A stretch of 64,000 nt of DNA from NCBI RefSeq assembly GCF_007197575.1, contig NZ_CP041616.1:3596001-3660000 (forward strand), given 5' to 3'. The position numbers and the translations under genes are program-made. Origin of the DNA: Ornithinimicrobium ciconiae (GTDB lineage: Bacteria > Actinomycetota > Actinomycetes > Actinomycetales > Dermatophilaceae). The notes under the pieces were generated by a model that searched no databases, was not told where the DNA came from, and saw only the letters and a list, made by a program, of their open reading frames with translations. Below, piece after piece: positions 1 to 7,767 of the stretch (position 1 is the stretch's first letter; each line of letters opens with the position of its first letter).

Positions 1-978
1 CTGGAAGTCCCGGGACCCGCCCAGGAACTCCTCCAGCCGTATGCCGAGGAGCGAGCCCGCGGCAAAGGTCCTGCCCGCCGGGGTCCGGTCTGCCTGGACC
101 GAACCACCGGGCTGCTCCGTCGGGGTCCAGTCATCTCGCAGCGTGACCGTGAGCCACTGGCGGGTGATCCCCGCCTGGGCCGAGTCGGGCACGTCGATGC
201 GCACCGGCCGGCCGTCAGCGCCCAGCACGTGCAGCTCGTTGGTGTAGAAGGTGATGCCCCGCTGGATCAGGTCGCGTTCGTGCCCAAGCGTGTCGTCATG
301 GAAGGCCCAGACCCCGATGTCACTGGTCTCCCCCTCGAAGACGACCGGCGCCTGCTCCAGCTCGGTGCCCCGGCTCCAGCGGCGAGCGATCCGCGGATAG
401 CCGCTGTCCGTCATACTCCCCGGTCCGGTGTCGGTCGAGACCAGCAGCGTGTCGGCGTCCACCCAGGAGACCGAGCCCTTGGCCTCGGGCCGGTGGAAGC
501 CGTCCTCGACGAAGGACCTGGCGTGCAGGTCGAACTCTCGGGAGACATCGGCGTCGGCGCCGCCACGGGACAGGTCGATCATGGCCAGACGGTGGTCGTC
601 CGTCGAGCTGCCGGCAGTGCGGCGCAGGACGGTGGCCCCGTGCCAGACCCAGTTCTCCCCCTCGGCCTCGCTGAGCGCATCCAGGTCCAGGACGGTCTCC
701 CAGTCGGGGTGCTCGCCGCGATAGGAGTCCAGGGTGGTGCGCCGCCACAGGCCGCGCTCGTGGTCGGCGTCCTTCCAGAAGTTGTAGTAGTGATCGCCGA
801 TCTTGCTGACGTCGGGGATCTTGGCGTCGGAGTCGAGCATCGCCAGGATCCGGTCACGGGTGGTGGCGAACTCGGCCGTGCCCGCGATCCGGGCCGCCTC
901 CCCCGCGTTGCGCTCCCGCACCCAATCCAGCTGAGTGTCTCCCTCGACGTCCTCGAGCCAGGCATTCTCGTCAGTCAT
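1..978 (-). CDS. Prolyl oligopeptidase family (S9A) serine peptidase, N-terminal part
   Basis: The reading frame starts at ATG 978 and runs off the left edge, so only the first 326 residues are present. The product begins MTDENAWLEDVEG, the usual opening of S9 prolyl oligopeptidases (short peptide, then Trp-Leu-Glu), and is followed by a region rich in aromatic and acidic residues (HYYNFWKDADHERGLWRRT) that matches the propeller entrance of this family. In the family the N-terminal seven-bladed propeller gates a C-terminal alpha/beta-hydrolase domain that cleaves short peptides after proline. The catalytic Ser, Asp and His lie outside the window, so activity cannot be judged. No signal peptide is seen, so it is probably cytoplasmic. 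It is transcribed away from the ABC exporter genes. Confidence 0.85.
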   Translation of the reverse strand, partial: MTDENAWLEDVEGDTQLDWVRERNAGEAARIAGTAEFATTRDRILAMLDSDAKIPDVSKIGDHYYNFWKDADHERGLWRRTTLDSYRGEHPDWETVLDLDALSEAEGENWVWHGATVLRRTAGSSTDDHRLAMIDLSRGGADADVSREFDLHARSFVEDGFHRPEAKGSVSWVDADTLLVSTDTGPGSMTDSGYPRIARRWSRGTELEQAPVVFEGETSDIGVWAFHDDTLGHERDLIQRGITFYTNELHVLGADGRPVRIDVPDSAQAGITRQWLTVTLRDDWTPTEQPGGSVQADRTPAGRTFAAGSLLGIRLEEFLGGSRDFQ

Positions 979-1114
979 CTCCACCGGGCCAGCGTAGGTG
1001 GTGACCTCCCCGACCCTCTCTACGCAGGGCGCCAGGAGGCCACGAGGCACCGGCGGCGCGGCGGCATAATTGGGTGGTTCAGCACTCGTCCGGGGCCGTA
1101 CCCTTGATCAAGCC

Positions 1115-3058
1115 ATGCAAGACTTTCCGCCCGAGATCCGGGCCTACTCAGCACGCGACGACGCCGCGCCGGACACCCGCAGCCCGAGGCACTTCCTCTG
1201 GTGGATGATCCGGCTCGAGGGCACGCTCGCGCTGGCCGGCGTGGGCATCGCCCTGGTGTGGATGCTCCCCCAGGTGCTCGGTCCCTGGCTGGTCGGCCGG
1301 GCCATCGACGACGGCATCGTCGGCGGTGACAGTGCCCTGTTCTGGCAATGGGTGCTGGTGCTGCTGGCCATCACGGTGGTCGGCGGGCTCAGCGGCACGG
1401 TCTATCACACGGTGATCGTGCGCGAGTGGCTCGTCGCGCTCTATGGCACGACCAAGCTGGTCACCCGCAAGACCCTGCAACTGGGTCACGTCCTGCCGCG
1501 CCGCACGCCGACCGGCGAGGTCCTGTCGGTCTCCGGCAGCGACAGCGACCAGTTCGGCGGGTTCATCGAGATCGTCACCCGCGCCTTCTCCGAGCTGGTG
1601 GCCTTCCTGTGCGTGGCGGTCATCGTGATCTCCATCAACCCGTCCATGGGGGTTCTCGTGCTGCTCTCGGCACCGCTGCTGGTGGTGTGCGGCATGCCGC
1701 TGCTGCGCCCCATGCAGCGCTGGCAGGGCATCGAGCGCTCCCGCAACTCCGAGCTCACCTCGATGGCCACCGACATCGTCGGGGGCCTGCGCATCCTGCG
1801 CGGCATCGGCGGCGAGGGGACCTTCGGTGGCAACTACACCCGTCAGTCACAGCGGGTGCGCCAGTCGGGCGTCAACGCCGGCTCCTGGCAGGCGGGCGTG
1901 GAGGCCGTCGGCGTGCTGCTCAGTGGCGCCTTCGTCGTGGCTCTCATGTGGGTCGGGGTGCGGGAGGTCATCCAGGGTCGGCTGATGGTCGGCCAGCTGG
2001 TCAGCGTTCTGGGTTACGGCCTGTTCCTGGTCCAGCCGATGCGCACCTTCGTGGAGTTCGCCCAGAAGATGACCCGCTCGGTCGTCTCCGCCCGCAAGGC
2101 GATCGCGGTCCTGGAGCAGCGTCCCCCCTGGGAGCACCCCGCGGTGCCGCGACCGCTGCCACACGGTGCACCGCTGACCGATGACGCCTCCGGCCTGGTG
2201 CTCACCCCCGGCCGACTCACCATGGTCGTCTCGGCCGTGCCCGACGACTCGGCGGCCCTGGGGGACCGGCTGGGCCGCTACCTGCCCGAGGAGCCGGACG
2301 CCCAGATCAGTCTCGAGCTCCCCGAGGAGCTCAAGGGCCGCGCGGCCCGCCGCGAACGCGCCCGGCGGATCATCGCCCGCGCCGAGCAGGCGGTCCGCGA
2401 CGAGGAGCGGGCCCACCAGGCCTGGGGTGTGCGCCTCGGCGACGTCGATCTCAGCGACGCCGACCTCGACGAAGTCCGCGCACGCATCATGGTCAGCGAC
2501 ACCAGCCCGCACGTCTTCGCCGGCACCCTGCGCTCAGCCGTCGATCCGCACGGCCGGCTGGACCGGGCGGCCGCGGAGTCGGCACTGTGGGCGGCCTCCG
2601 CCGACGACGTCTTCGACGCGATCCCCGGCGGCTGGGCCGGCGAGCTCGACGAGCGAGGCCGCGGTCTGTCCGGCGGGCAGCGCCAACGGCTGGTCCTGAT
2701 GCGCGCCCTCGCCGCCGACCCCGAGGTGCTGGTCCTGGTCGAGCCGACCTCGGCCGTGGACGCGCACACCGAGGCCCGCATCGCCAAACGGCTCGGCACC
2801 GCCCGTGAGGGACGGACCACCGTGGTGATGACTGCCTCCCCGCTGCTGCTGCACCACGCGGACGAGGTCGTCCTCCTGCAGGGCGGGGTGGTGGCCGCCC
2901 GCGGAACGCACGCCGACCTGCTCGCCGGCAACCCGGCATACCGCGCGGTGGTCGTCCGGGGTGAGGAGTCGGCCACGATCGACCGGCCCGAGCCCGACGA
3001 CACCCCACCGCACGACCACCACTCGATGTCCCGACCCGCCCCCCAGGAGGTGCTGTGA
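1115..3058 (+). CDS. Heterodimeric ABC exporter, half with degenerate nucleotide site
   Basis: A 647-residue fused membrane-ATPase ABC half-transporter. Residues 1-320 carry about six membrane segments of an exporter fold; the ATPase domain follows. The usual Walker A is gone: around residue 368 the chain reads VVSAVPDDSAALGDR with no GxxGxGKS. Walker B near 538 reads LVLVEPTS, with Val in place of Asp; the Q-loop Gln is replaced (MVSDTSPHVF) and the H-loop His is absent (MTASPLLL). The signature LSGGQRQRL near 518 is intact. This half should therefore supply the signature motif to its partner's ATP site while its own site is dead. The start chosen is ATG 1115; CATAAT at 1065-1070 is a plausible -10. 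The stop overlaps the next gene's GTG by 4 bases, so the two halves are co-translated. The substrate is unknown. Confidence 0.85.
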   Translation: MQDFPPEIRAYSARDDAAPDTRSPRHFLWWMIRLEGTLALAGVGIALVWMLPQVLGPWLVGRAIDDGIVGGDSALFWQWVLVLLAITVVGGLSGTVYHTVIVREWLVALYGTTKLVTRKTLQLGHVLPRRTPTGEVLSVSGSDSDQFGGFIEIVTRAFSELVAFLCVAVIVISINPSMGVLVLLSAPLLVVCGMPLLRPMQRWQGIERSRNSELTSMATDIVGGLRILRGIGGEGTFGGNYTRQSQRVRQSGVNAGSWQAGVEAVGVLLSGAFVVALMWVGVREVIQGRLMVGQLVSVLGYGLFLVQPMRTFVEFAQKMTRSVVSARKAIAVLEQRPPWEHPAVPRPLPHGAPLTDDASGLVLTPGRLTMVVSAVPDDSAALGDRLGRYLPEEPDAQISLELPEELKGRAARRERARRIIARAEQAVRDEERAHQAWGVRLGDVDLSDADLDEVRARIMVSDTSPHVFAGTLRSAVDPHGRLDRAAAESALWAASADDVFDAIPGGWAGELDERGRGLSGGQRQRLVLMRALAADPEVLVLVEPTSAVDAHTEARIAKRLGTAREGRTTVVMTASPLLLHHADEVVLLQGGVVAARGTHADLLAGNPAYRAVVVRGEESATIDRPEPDDTPPHDHHSMSRPAPQEVL

Positions 3059-5028
3059 GCATGAGCACGACACACGCCTCCTTGCTGCCACCGGACCTGG
3101 CGGAGGAGTCGGCACGCACCTGGGACGCCGCGGACACCGACGCTCCCGCCATCCCTGACGCACTCGTGCCGCCCACCACGGCCACGGTGCCCGAGCGCGC
3201 CGCGGCGATGCGCCGACGCCACCTGCTGCGTGAGCAGCGCGCCGCCGAGTTCGTCGCCGACACGATGAGCTCCACGCGCGGCCTGCCGATCGCGGCGCCG
3301 CGCCAGGTGGTGCGCTTCATCGGTCGGCTGCTCGGTGAGCGCAAACTGTGGGTGGTGGCGGTGGTCCTGGGCAACGCCCTCGCCGCCGTGGCCGGGCTGA
3401 TGGTGCCCTGGTGGCTGGGTCGGCTGGTCGACAGCACCGTGACTGACGTGGCGGCCGGCCGCACCGACGTGGCCCTGGCGACCGCCAACTCGGTCGCGCT
3501 GGTCGTGGCCGGCATCGTCGTGCTGCAGGCCCTCTTGACCCTGGCTGCCAAGAGCGCCTCCGCCGTGCTCGGTCAGGGGATCCTGGCCTCGGCGCGGGAG
3601 TTTGTGGTGCGCGCGATCCTGCGCCTCCCCCTCTCCCGCGTGGAGACCGCGAGTTCCGGCGACCTGGTCACCCGCGTCACCCGCGACGTCGGGACGATGA
3701 GCGAGAGCGTGCGCTGGGCTCTGCCGCAGGTCATCGTGGCGGGCACCACGGTGGTGGCCACGCTGGTGGCGATGATCGCCAACAGCTGGCTGCTGGCCCT
3801 GCCCTCGCTGGTCCTGCTGGCGGTCTCGCTGGTGCAGGTGCGCCGCTATCTCAAGCGTGCGCCGAATGGCTACCTGACCGAGGGCGGAAGCTACTCGCGG
3901 ATCAATACGCACCTGACCGAGACCGTCGAGGGCGCCCGCACCGTCGAAGCCCTCCAGATCGGCGGTCAACGGCTGCGGGTCGGTGACGACGACATCGAGG
4001 TGTCGGCCCAGGCCGAGCGTTATGGTCTGACGCTGCGCAACCTGCTGTTCCTGGTGATGGACCTCGCCTTCAGCCTGCCGCGGGTCCTGGTGCTGACTGT
4101 CGGCGCACTCGCTTACTCCCAGGACTGGGCCACGATCGGCCAGATCACCACGGCGGTGCTCTACACCGAGGCGCTGTGGGGTCCCTTCGACATGCTGGTG
4201 CACACCATCGACAACGTGCAGGTCGGCATCGCCTCGACGACCCGCCTGCTCGGCATCGCGACTGTGCCGGCTGATCGGGAGGAGGGCTCGGAGCAGCCGC
4301 GCGACTCCACCCTGGTGGGGGCGGACCTGCGCTATGCCTACCGCGCGGGCCACGACGTGCTGCATGGCATCGACCTGTCTCTCGCCCCGGGTGAGCGGCT
4401 CGCGATCGTCGGTCCGAGTGGGTCCGGCAAGTCGACGCTGGGCCGGTTGCTCGCGGGCATCCACGGCCCGCGGACCGGTTCGGTGACGGTCGGCGGGGTC
4501 GAGCTGACCTCGCTGCCCCTGGACCACCTGCGCCGCGAGGTCGCCCTGGTCACCCAGGAGCACCACGTCTTCATCGGGACCGTGCGCGACAACATCGTCC
4601 TGGCCCGCGAGGGCGCCGACGACGTCGCGGTCGAGCGTGCCCTGCGTGCCGTCGGGGCCTGGGACTGGGTGTCGCGGATGCCCGAGGGGCTGGACGCACG
4701 GATCGGCTCCGGCGCGCAGGACCTGACACCGGGTCAGGCCCAGCAGGTCGCGCTCGCGCGGCTGATCCTGGCCGACCCGCACACGATCGTGCTCGATGAG
4801 GCCACCTCGCTGATCGACCCCCGCACCGCGCGCAACCTCGAGGGCTCGATGAACGCCCTGCTGTCCGAGCGGACCGTGGTGGCGATCGCGCACCGGCTGC
4901 ACACGGCGCACGATGCGGACCGCATCGCCGTGGTGATCGACGGCCGGATCGCCGAGCTCGGCAGTCACGACGAGCTCGTCGCCCTCGGCGGGGAGTACGC
5001 CGCACTCTGGCAGGCCTGGACCACCTGA
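3055..5028 (+). CDS. Heterodimeric ABC exporter, catalytic half
   Basis: A 657-residue ABC half-transporter that partners the preceding gene. It starts at GTG 3055 inside the upstream stop codon, behind a good CAGGAGG ribosome site; an ATG two codons later is possible. An extended cytoplasmic N-terminus of about 85 residues precedes the six-helix exporter domain. The ATPase domain has a canonical Walker A (GPSGSGKST, near residue 452), Q-loop (VTQEHHVF), Walker B (IVLDEATS, near 577) and H-loop (IAHRLH). Its signature is altered to LTPGQAQQV (near 556). Together with the first subunit this gives one consensus and one degenerate ATP site, as in TM287/288-type exporters. Drug or peptide export is possible, but nothing here identifies the cargo. 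Confidence 0.88.
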   Translation: MSMSTTHASLLPPDLAEESARTWDAADTDAPAIPDALVPPTTATVPERAAAMRRRHLLREQRAAEFVADTMSSTRGLPIAAPRQVVRFIGRLLGERKLWVVAVVLGNALAAVAGLMVPWWLGRLVDSTVTDVAAGRTDVALATANSVALVVAGIVVLQALLTLAAKSASAVLGQGILASAREFVVRAILRLPLSRVETASSGDLVTRVTRDVGTMSESVRWALPQVIVAGTTVVATLVAMIANSWLLALPSLVLLAVSLVQVRRYLKRAPNGYLTEGGSYSRINTHLTETVEGARTVEALQIGGQRLRVGDDDIEVSAQAERYGLTLRNLLFLVMDLAFSLPRVLVLTVGALAYSQDWATIGQITTAVLYTEALWGPFDMLVHTIDNVQVGIASTTRLLGIATVPADREEGSEQPRDSTLVGADLRYAYRAGHDVLHGIDLSLAPGERLAIVGPSGSGKSTLGRLLAGIHGPRTGSVTVGGVELTSLPLDHLRREVALVTQEHHVFIGTVRDNIVLAREGADDVAVERALRAVGAWDWVSRMPEGLDARIGSGAQDLTPGQAQQVALARLILADPHTIVLDEATSLIDPRTARNLEGSMNALLSERTVVAIAHRLHTAHDADRIAVVIDGRIAELGSHDELVALGGEYAALWQAWTT

Positions 5029-5041
5029 GCCATCACCCCAT

Positions 5042-5100
5042 GTGAGCACGGTGTCGTAGCAGCGGCGTCGTGAGCACGGTGTCGTGAGCAGGTGTCGTGA
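5042..5100. repeat. Imperfect short direct repeats
   Basis: The 16-mer GTGAGCACGGTGTCGT occurs at 5042-5057 and again at 5070-5085. A shortened copy missing two bases begins at 5084. The block directly follows the ABC exporter and precedes the 42-bp hairpin array. No reading frame of interest runs through it. It may be the remnant of a simple sequence expansion. Confidence 0.6.
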
Positions 5101-5131
5101 CCAGCGGTGACCGAGCGAGCGTCGGGACCGG

Positions 5132-5265
5132 CATCTGAGCCTGAGGGGTGTCTGAGTCATCCAGTGACTCAGACATCTGAGCCAGAGGGGTGTCTGAGTC
5201 ATCCAGTGACTCAGACATCTGAGCCAGAGGGGTGTCTGAGTCATCCAGTGACTCAGACACCCCTC
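5132..5265. repeat. Three tandem 42-bp units, each with a hairpin
   Basis: CATCTGAGC begins units at 5132, 5174 and 5216, exactly 42 bases apart. Each unit contains the inverted repeat TGTCTGAGTCA, loop TCCAG, then TGACTCAGACA (arms 5149-5159/5165-5175 and 5191-5201/5207-5217). In the last unit the stem grows to 17 perfect base pairs (5227-5243 with 5249-5265). The three hairpins lie between the ABC exporter stop and the gene at 5300. They could end exporter transcription, protect its mRNA 3' end, or bind a dimeric protein. There is no T-tract, so a classical intrinsic terminator is not certain. Confidence 0.9.
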
Positions 5266-5299
5266 CTCGCACTATGGCTGCGGGTGTGAGACTGGGCGC

Positions 5300-5734
5300 A
5301 TGAGTTCCCTGTCGCAGACCCTGCTCGACCCGGCCCGTCGCCCTGCCGTTGTCGAGACACTCGTGGGTGTCGTCGACGCCGAGGTGGCCGACAAGTCGGG
5401 CATCGGCGGCAGGGTCATCAAGACCGGCTACGGCGCGATCACCAAGATCTCCGACGGGTTCGTCGGCAAGGCGGTCAACCGGCTGCTCCCCGGGTTTGCG
5501 GAGGCACTGGACCCCTTCTGGCAGAGCACGGGCGAGCGCCCCTTCGCCGACACGCTGGTCGACCGCCAGGTCGAGGCTGCGGAGGCCCTGCTGGCGGTCA
5601 CCGACCGCCAGGTCGGCAGCACCTCCAACAAGGTCGTCAAGAAGGTCTATGGCTCGTTGCGCGGCAAGGCCAAGGACAACGTCATCAGCGCCCTCCCACG
5701 GGTCGGCGCCGCGATCGAGAGCCACGCGAGCTAA
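5300..5734 (+). CDS. Small conserved actinobacterial protein of unknown function (DUF6918-like)
   Basis: A 144-residue soluble protein, mostly helical by composition, with no signal peptide, membrane segment or recognisable catalytic motif. The pattern MSSLSQTLL, VxxxVxxVxAEVxDKSGIGG, LPxFAEALDPFW and KKVYGSLRGKAK resembles a family I remember as DUF6918, found in actinobacteria; that family name is a recollection and not certain. The start at ATG 5300 is preceded by GAGACT ending 6 bases upstream, compatible with a leaderless transcript, and by no ribosome site. It stands alone between the 42-bp hairpin array and an 8-bp inverted repeat at 5741-5770. I cannot assign a function. Confidence 0.75.
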   Translation: MSSLSQTLLDPARRPAVVETLVGVVDAEVADKSGIGGRVIKTGYGAITKISDGFVGKAVNRLLPGFAEALDPFWQSTGERPFADTLVDRQVEAAEALLAVTDRQVGSTSNKVVKKVYGSLRGKAKDNVISALPRVGAAIESHAS

Positions 5735-5740
5735 CGCCTC

Positions 5741-5770
5741 GGTGCACGCCCCAACCCCCTGACGTGCACC
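5741..5770. terminator. Inverted repeat between convergent genes
   Basis: GGTGCACG (5741-5748) and CGTGCACC (5763-5770) are perfect 8-base arms around a 14-base loop. They sit just after the stop of the gene at 5300 and before the 3' end of the convergent PCD-VOC gene. This could act as a bidirectional terminator, but there is no T-tract and the loop is long. Confidence 0.35.
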
Positions 5771-5828
5771 TGGATGGATCCTTCGCACACCCCCAGGCGG
5801 GCTCAGGCTTCAGCGCAACACGGCTCGG

Positions 5829-6509
5829 TCAGCGCGAGCCGGGTTCGCCACTCGTGGACCGCGCCTGCCAGGTGCACACGCAGATCTCGTTGCCCTCGGC
5901 ATCGGCCAGGATCCACCACGCCGGGGCGCGATCGTCGGCGACCAGGCGTCCGCCGGCGGCGAGGGCTGCCGCCACCCGCTGCTCGGCAACATCGTGCGGC
6001 ACGGTGATGTCGAGGTGGATCCGGTTGCGGTCCGTCCGCGGCGGGTCCATGTCCTGGAACCAGATGCTGGGCAGATGACCGTCGGGGTCGCGCAGATCCC
6101 CACGGGCATCCGACTGCAGGCCGAGCACCGCGACCCAGAACGGCCGGATCGCCGAGGCATCCACCGTGTCGATGGCCAGCTCGAGCGATGACACCGCCAA
6201 GGGCCGGGCCGCGGCGTCCCCACTGCTCGCCAGGTCACTGACCGCGTGGGCCAGGTCGAGGTCCTGCTGAGTGATCCCGTCGGCCGCCTCGGTGCGGGTC
6301 CGCACCACGAGGTGATCAGCACGCAGGTCCACCTCGGGATGGTGATGCATCCGGTCGCCCACCTCGGCGATCGCGACTGCCAGGGCGGCGCCCGCCGCCG
6401 GGCTGGGCGTGTCGAATCGTGCCACTAGCGCCCCCAGCAGATAGCGCCAGTCCTCCAGTCCCTCAGCGTGGGTCGCGTCATACGGTGTCACCCGGTCCTG
6501 TGCCGTCAT
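5829..6509 (-). CDS. Fusion of pterin-4a-carbinolamine dehydratase-like and VOC (glyoxalase-like) domains
   Basis: A 226-residue two-domain protein. Residues 1-105 or so resemble 4a-hydroxytetrahydrobiopterin dehydratase: the stretch GDRMHHHPEVDLRADHLVV is the family's active-site HHPE-type signature, and a TQQDLDLAHAVSDLA helix follows. Residues 115-226 form a VOC/glyoxalase-like half (ELAIDTVDASAIRPFWVAVLGL, then FQDMDPPRTDRNRIHLDITV and a final GNEICVCTW). The start is ATG 6509; a longer reading from 6593 is open but begins with low-complexity sequence. GACGCT ends 7 bases upstream, compatible with a leaderless start. Actinobacteria often carry this architecture. The substrate is unknown, and the pterin domain may be a binding module rather than an active dehydratase. 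Confidence 0.8.
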   Translation of the reverse strand: MTAQDRVTPYDATHAEGLEDWRYLLGALVARFDTPSPAAGAALAVAIAEVGDRMHHHPEVDLRADHLVVRTRTEAADGITQQDLDLAHAVSDLASSGDAAARPLAVSSLELAIDTVDASAIRPFWVAVLGLQSDARGDLRDPDGHLPSIWFQDMDPPRTDRNRIHLDITVPHDVAEQRVAAALAAGGRLVADDRAPAWWILADAEGNEICVCTWQARSTSGEPGSR

Positions 6510-6548
6510 GCCGCCCAGCGTCCCATCTCTCGGCGCGGCGCAACAGTC

Positions 6549-6590
6549 TGTCGGGCACTGACGGGGTCCTGACCCCGCCAGTGCCTGACA
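6549..6590. repeat. Long hairpin, copy of a dispersed intergenic motif
   Basis: The arms TGTCGGGCACTGACGGGGTC (6549-6568) and GACCCCGCCAGTGCCTGACA (6571-6590) pair along about 20 positions around a 2-base centre. There is one true mismatch and one G-T pair. The right arm reappears at 28977-28998 with a single change over 22 bases. The element lies in the 114-base gap between two minus-strand genes. Confidence 0.8.
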
Positions 6591-6623
6591 CATGCCGAAG
6601 GGTCCTGGCGCGGTGAGCCTCGG

Positions 6624-7763
6624 TCAGGCAGTCTCCGTCTGCTGGGGGGCACCCCACCTCACCGGCACACCGTGGGGCGGCGCCTCCCCCAGCAGTCGCT
6701 CCCCACCACCGGGCCACGTCGTGGCCGCGACCACAAACCGGTGCGGGCCGCCGGGCTGCAGACGCCGTGGCTCGAAGGCCAGGTGCGTCAGTGGACGGAC
6801 ACTCGCGGCACCGGCACCGAGCTCCTGCAGCCGGTCCAGCATCCGCTGCCGCTCCTCGACCGGGACGTACTGCCACATCACCGAGTGCCACACCACCGTG
6901 TGCTGTCCGTCCACCAGCTCCACCCCGTCGAGGAAGTCTCCCCCGCCACTCCGCACGACCTCCACGGGATGCCTGCGTGCCAACCCCAGTGCCCCGCGCA
7001 GTCGCTCGAGCCGGTGCGTCTGGTCCGGCCAGACACAGCTGAGCAGGGACAACGCGCCCTCCTCGGTGTCGGCCGCGATCGGTGAGAGGTCGCACCCAAG
7101 CCGGTCGACCACCTCCACCAACTCCGGTATGCCGGGGGGCCGGGTCTCCCAGGCCGGGTCCAGCACCACCCCGGTCCCGTGACCAGCGCGCACGTCACGA
7201 CTCTGCGACGCGCCTCCCTGCGAGTCGCCACCCCGCCAGTCACCACCGTCCGTTGCCCGGTAGGTGAACTGGTCAGCCAACAGGTTGAGGCCGCCGGAGG
7301 CACCGATCTCAACCAGCCGGACCGGCAGGTCAGGACGGTCGCTCGCCGCGAGGATCCGCAGCAACCCGCCCCATAGCGCTGCCGAGCGCCCGACCTCGTT
7401 GGTCTGCGGCGGGGACGCGAGCCCGGCCCGCACCTCCTCCGTGTGGTCCTCGAGGACCTCCCGGAAGGCCGGCCACGCCGCTGCGGCGTCCCCGTCACCA
7501 CCGGTGCTGGGATAGTGCGCCGCCAGCGCTGGCGCTCGCCCGGTCAGCACCAGCCGGTGGACCGCGGCCATCAGGCGCAGCGCCAGCGCGGACGGCCCGG
7601 GATCCTCCTCGTGACCAGCCAGGATCCGGGCGCCCACACCCCCCGCCGCCACGTCGCCGGCGAGCCGGTCGAGCAGCACGGCATACAGGGGCGAGCCGAG
7701 CTGCTCGCAGGCCTGCGCCTGGACCCGGATCAGCTCGATCTGACGTTCCAGTCCGACACTCAT
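6624..7763 (-). CDS. DUF2332 family protein
   Basis: A 379-residue protein recognised as DUF2332 by its overall pattern: an N-terminal helix with LERQIELIRVQAQACEQLGSPLY, a central LVEIGASGGLNLLADQF and a late HTVVWHSVMWQYVP. The EIGASGGLNL segment looks like a nucleotide- or SAM-binding turn, so an enzyme is plausible, but no reaction is established for the family as far as I know. There is no signal peptide. It starts 4 bases after the mfd stop on the same strand, so it is very likely translated from the mfd mRNA. A functional link to transcription-coupled repair is not implied by that alone. Confidence 0.8.
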   Translation of the reverse strand: MSVGLERQIELIRVQAQACEQLGSPLYAVLLDRLAGDVAAGGVGARILAGHEEDPGPSALALRLMAAVHRLVLTGRAPALAAHYPSTGGDGDAAAAWPAFREVLEDHTEEVRAGLASPPQTNEVGRSAALWGGLLRILAASDRPDLPVRLVEIGASGGLNLLADQFTYRATDGGDWRGGDSQGGASQSRDVRAGHGTGVVLDPAWETRPPGIPELVEVVDRLGCDLSPIAADTEEGALSLLSCVWPDQTHRLERLRGALGLARRHPVEVVRSGGGDFLDGVELVDGQHTVVWHSVMWQYVPVEERQRMLDRLQELGAGAASVRPLTHLAFEPRRLQPGGPHRFVVAATTWPGGGERLLGEAPPHGVPVRWGAPQQTETA

Positions 7764-7767
7764 TGGC

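Noticed and set aside
2278-5244. A 988-codon open frame on the minus strand across the ABC exporter genes
   Set aside because: It lies antisense to two well-supported ABC genes, has the composition of an antisense GC-rich frame and contains no domain; its first codons simply read the 42-bp repeat.
5132-5265. Possible CRISPR array
   Set aside because: The units are contiguous with no variable spacers, and no cas genes are present.
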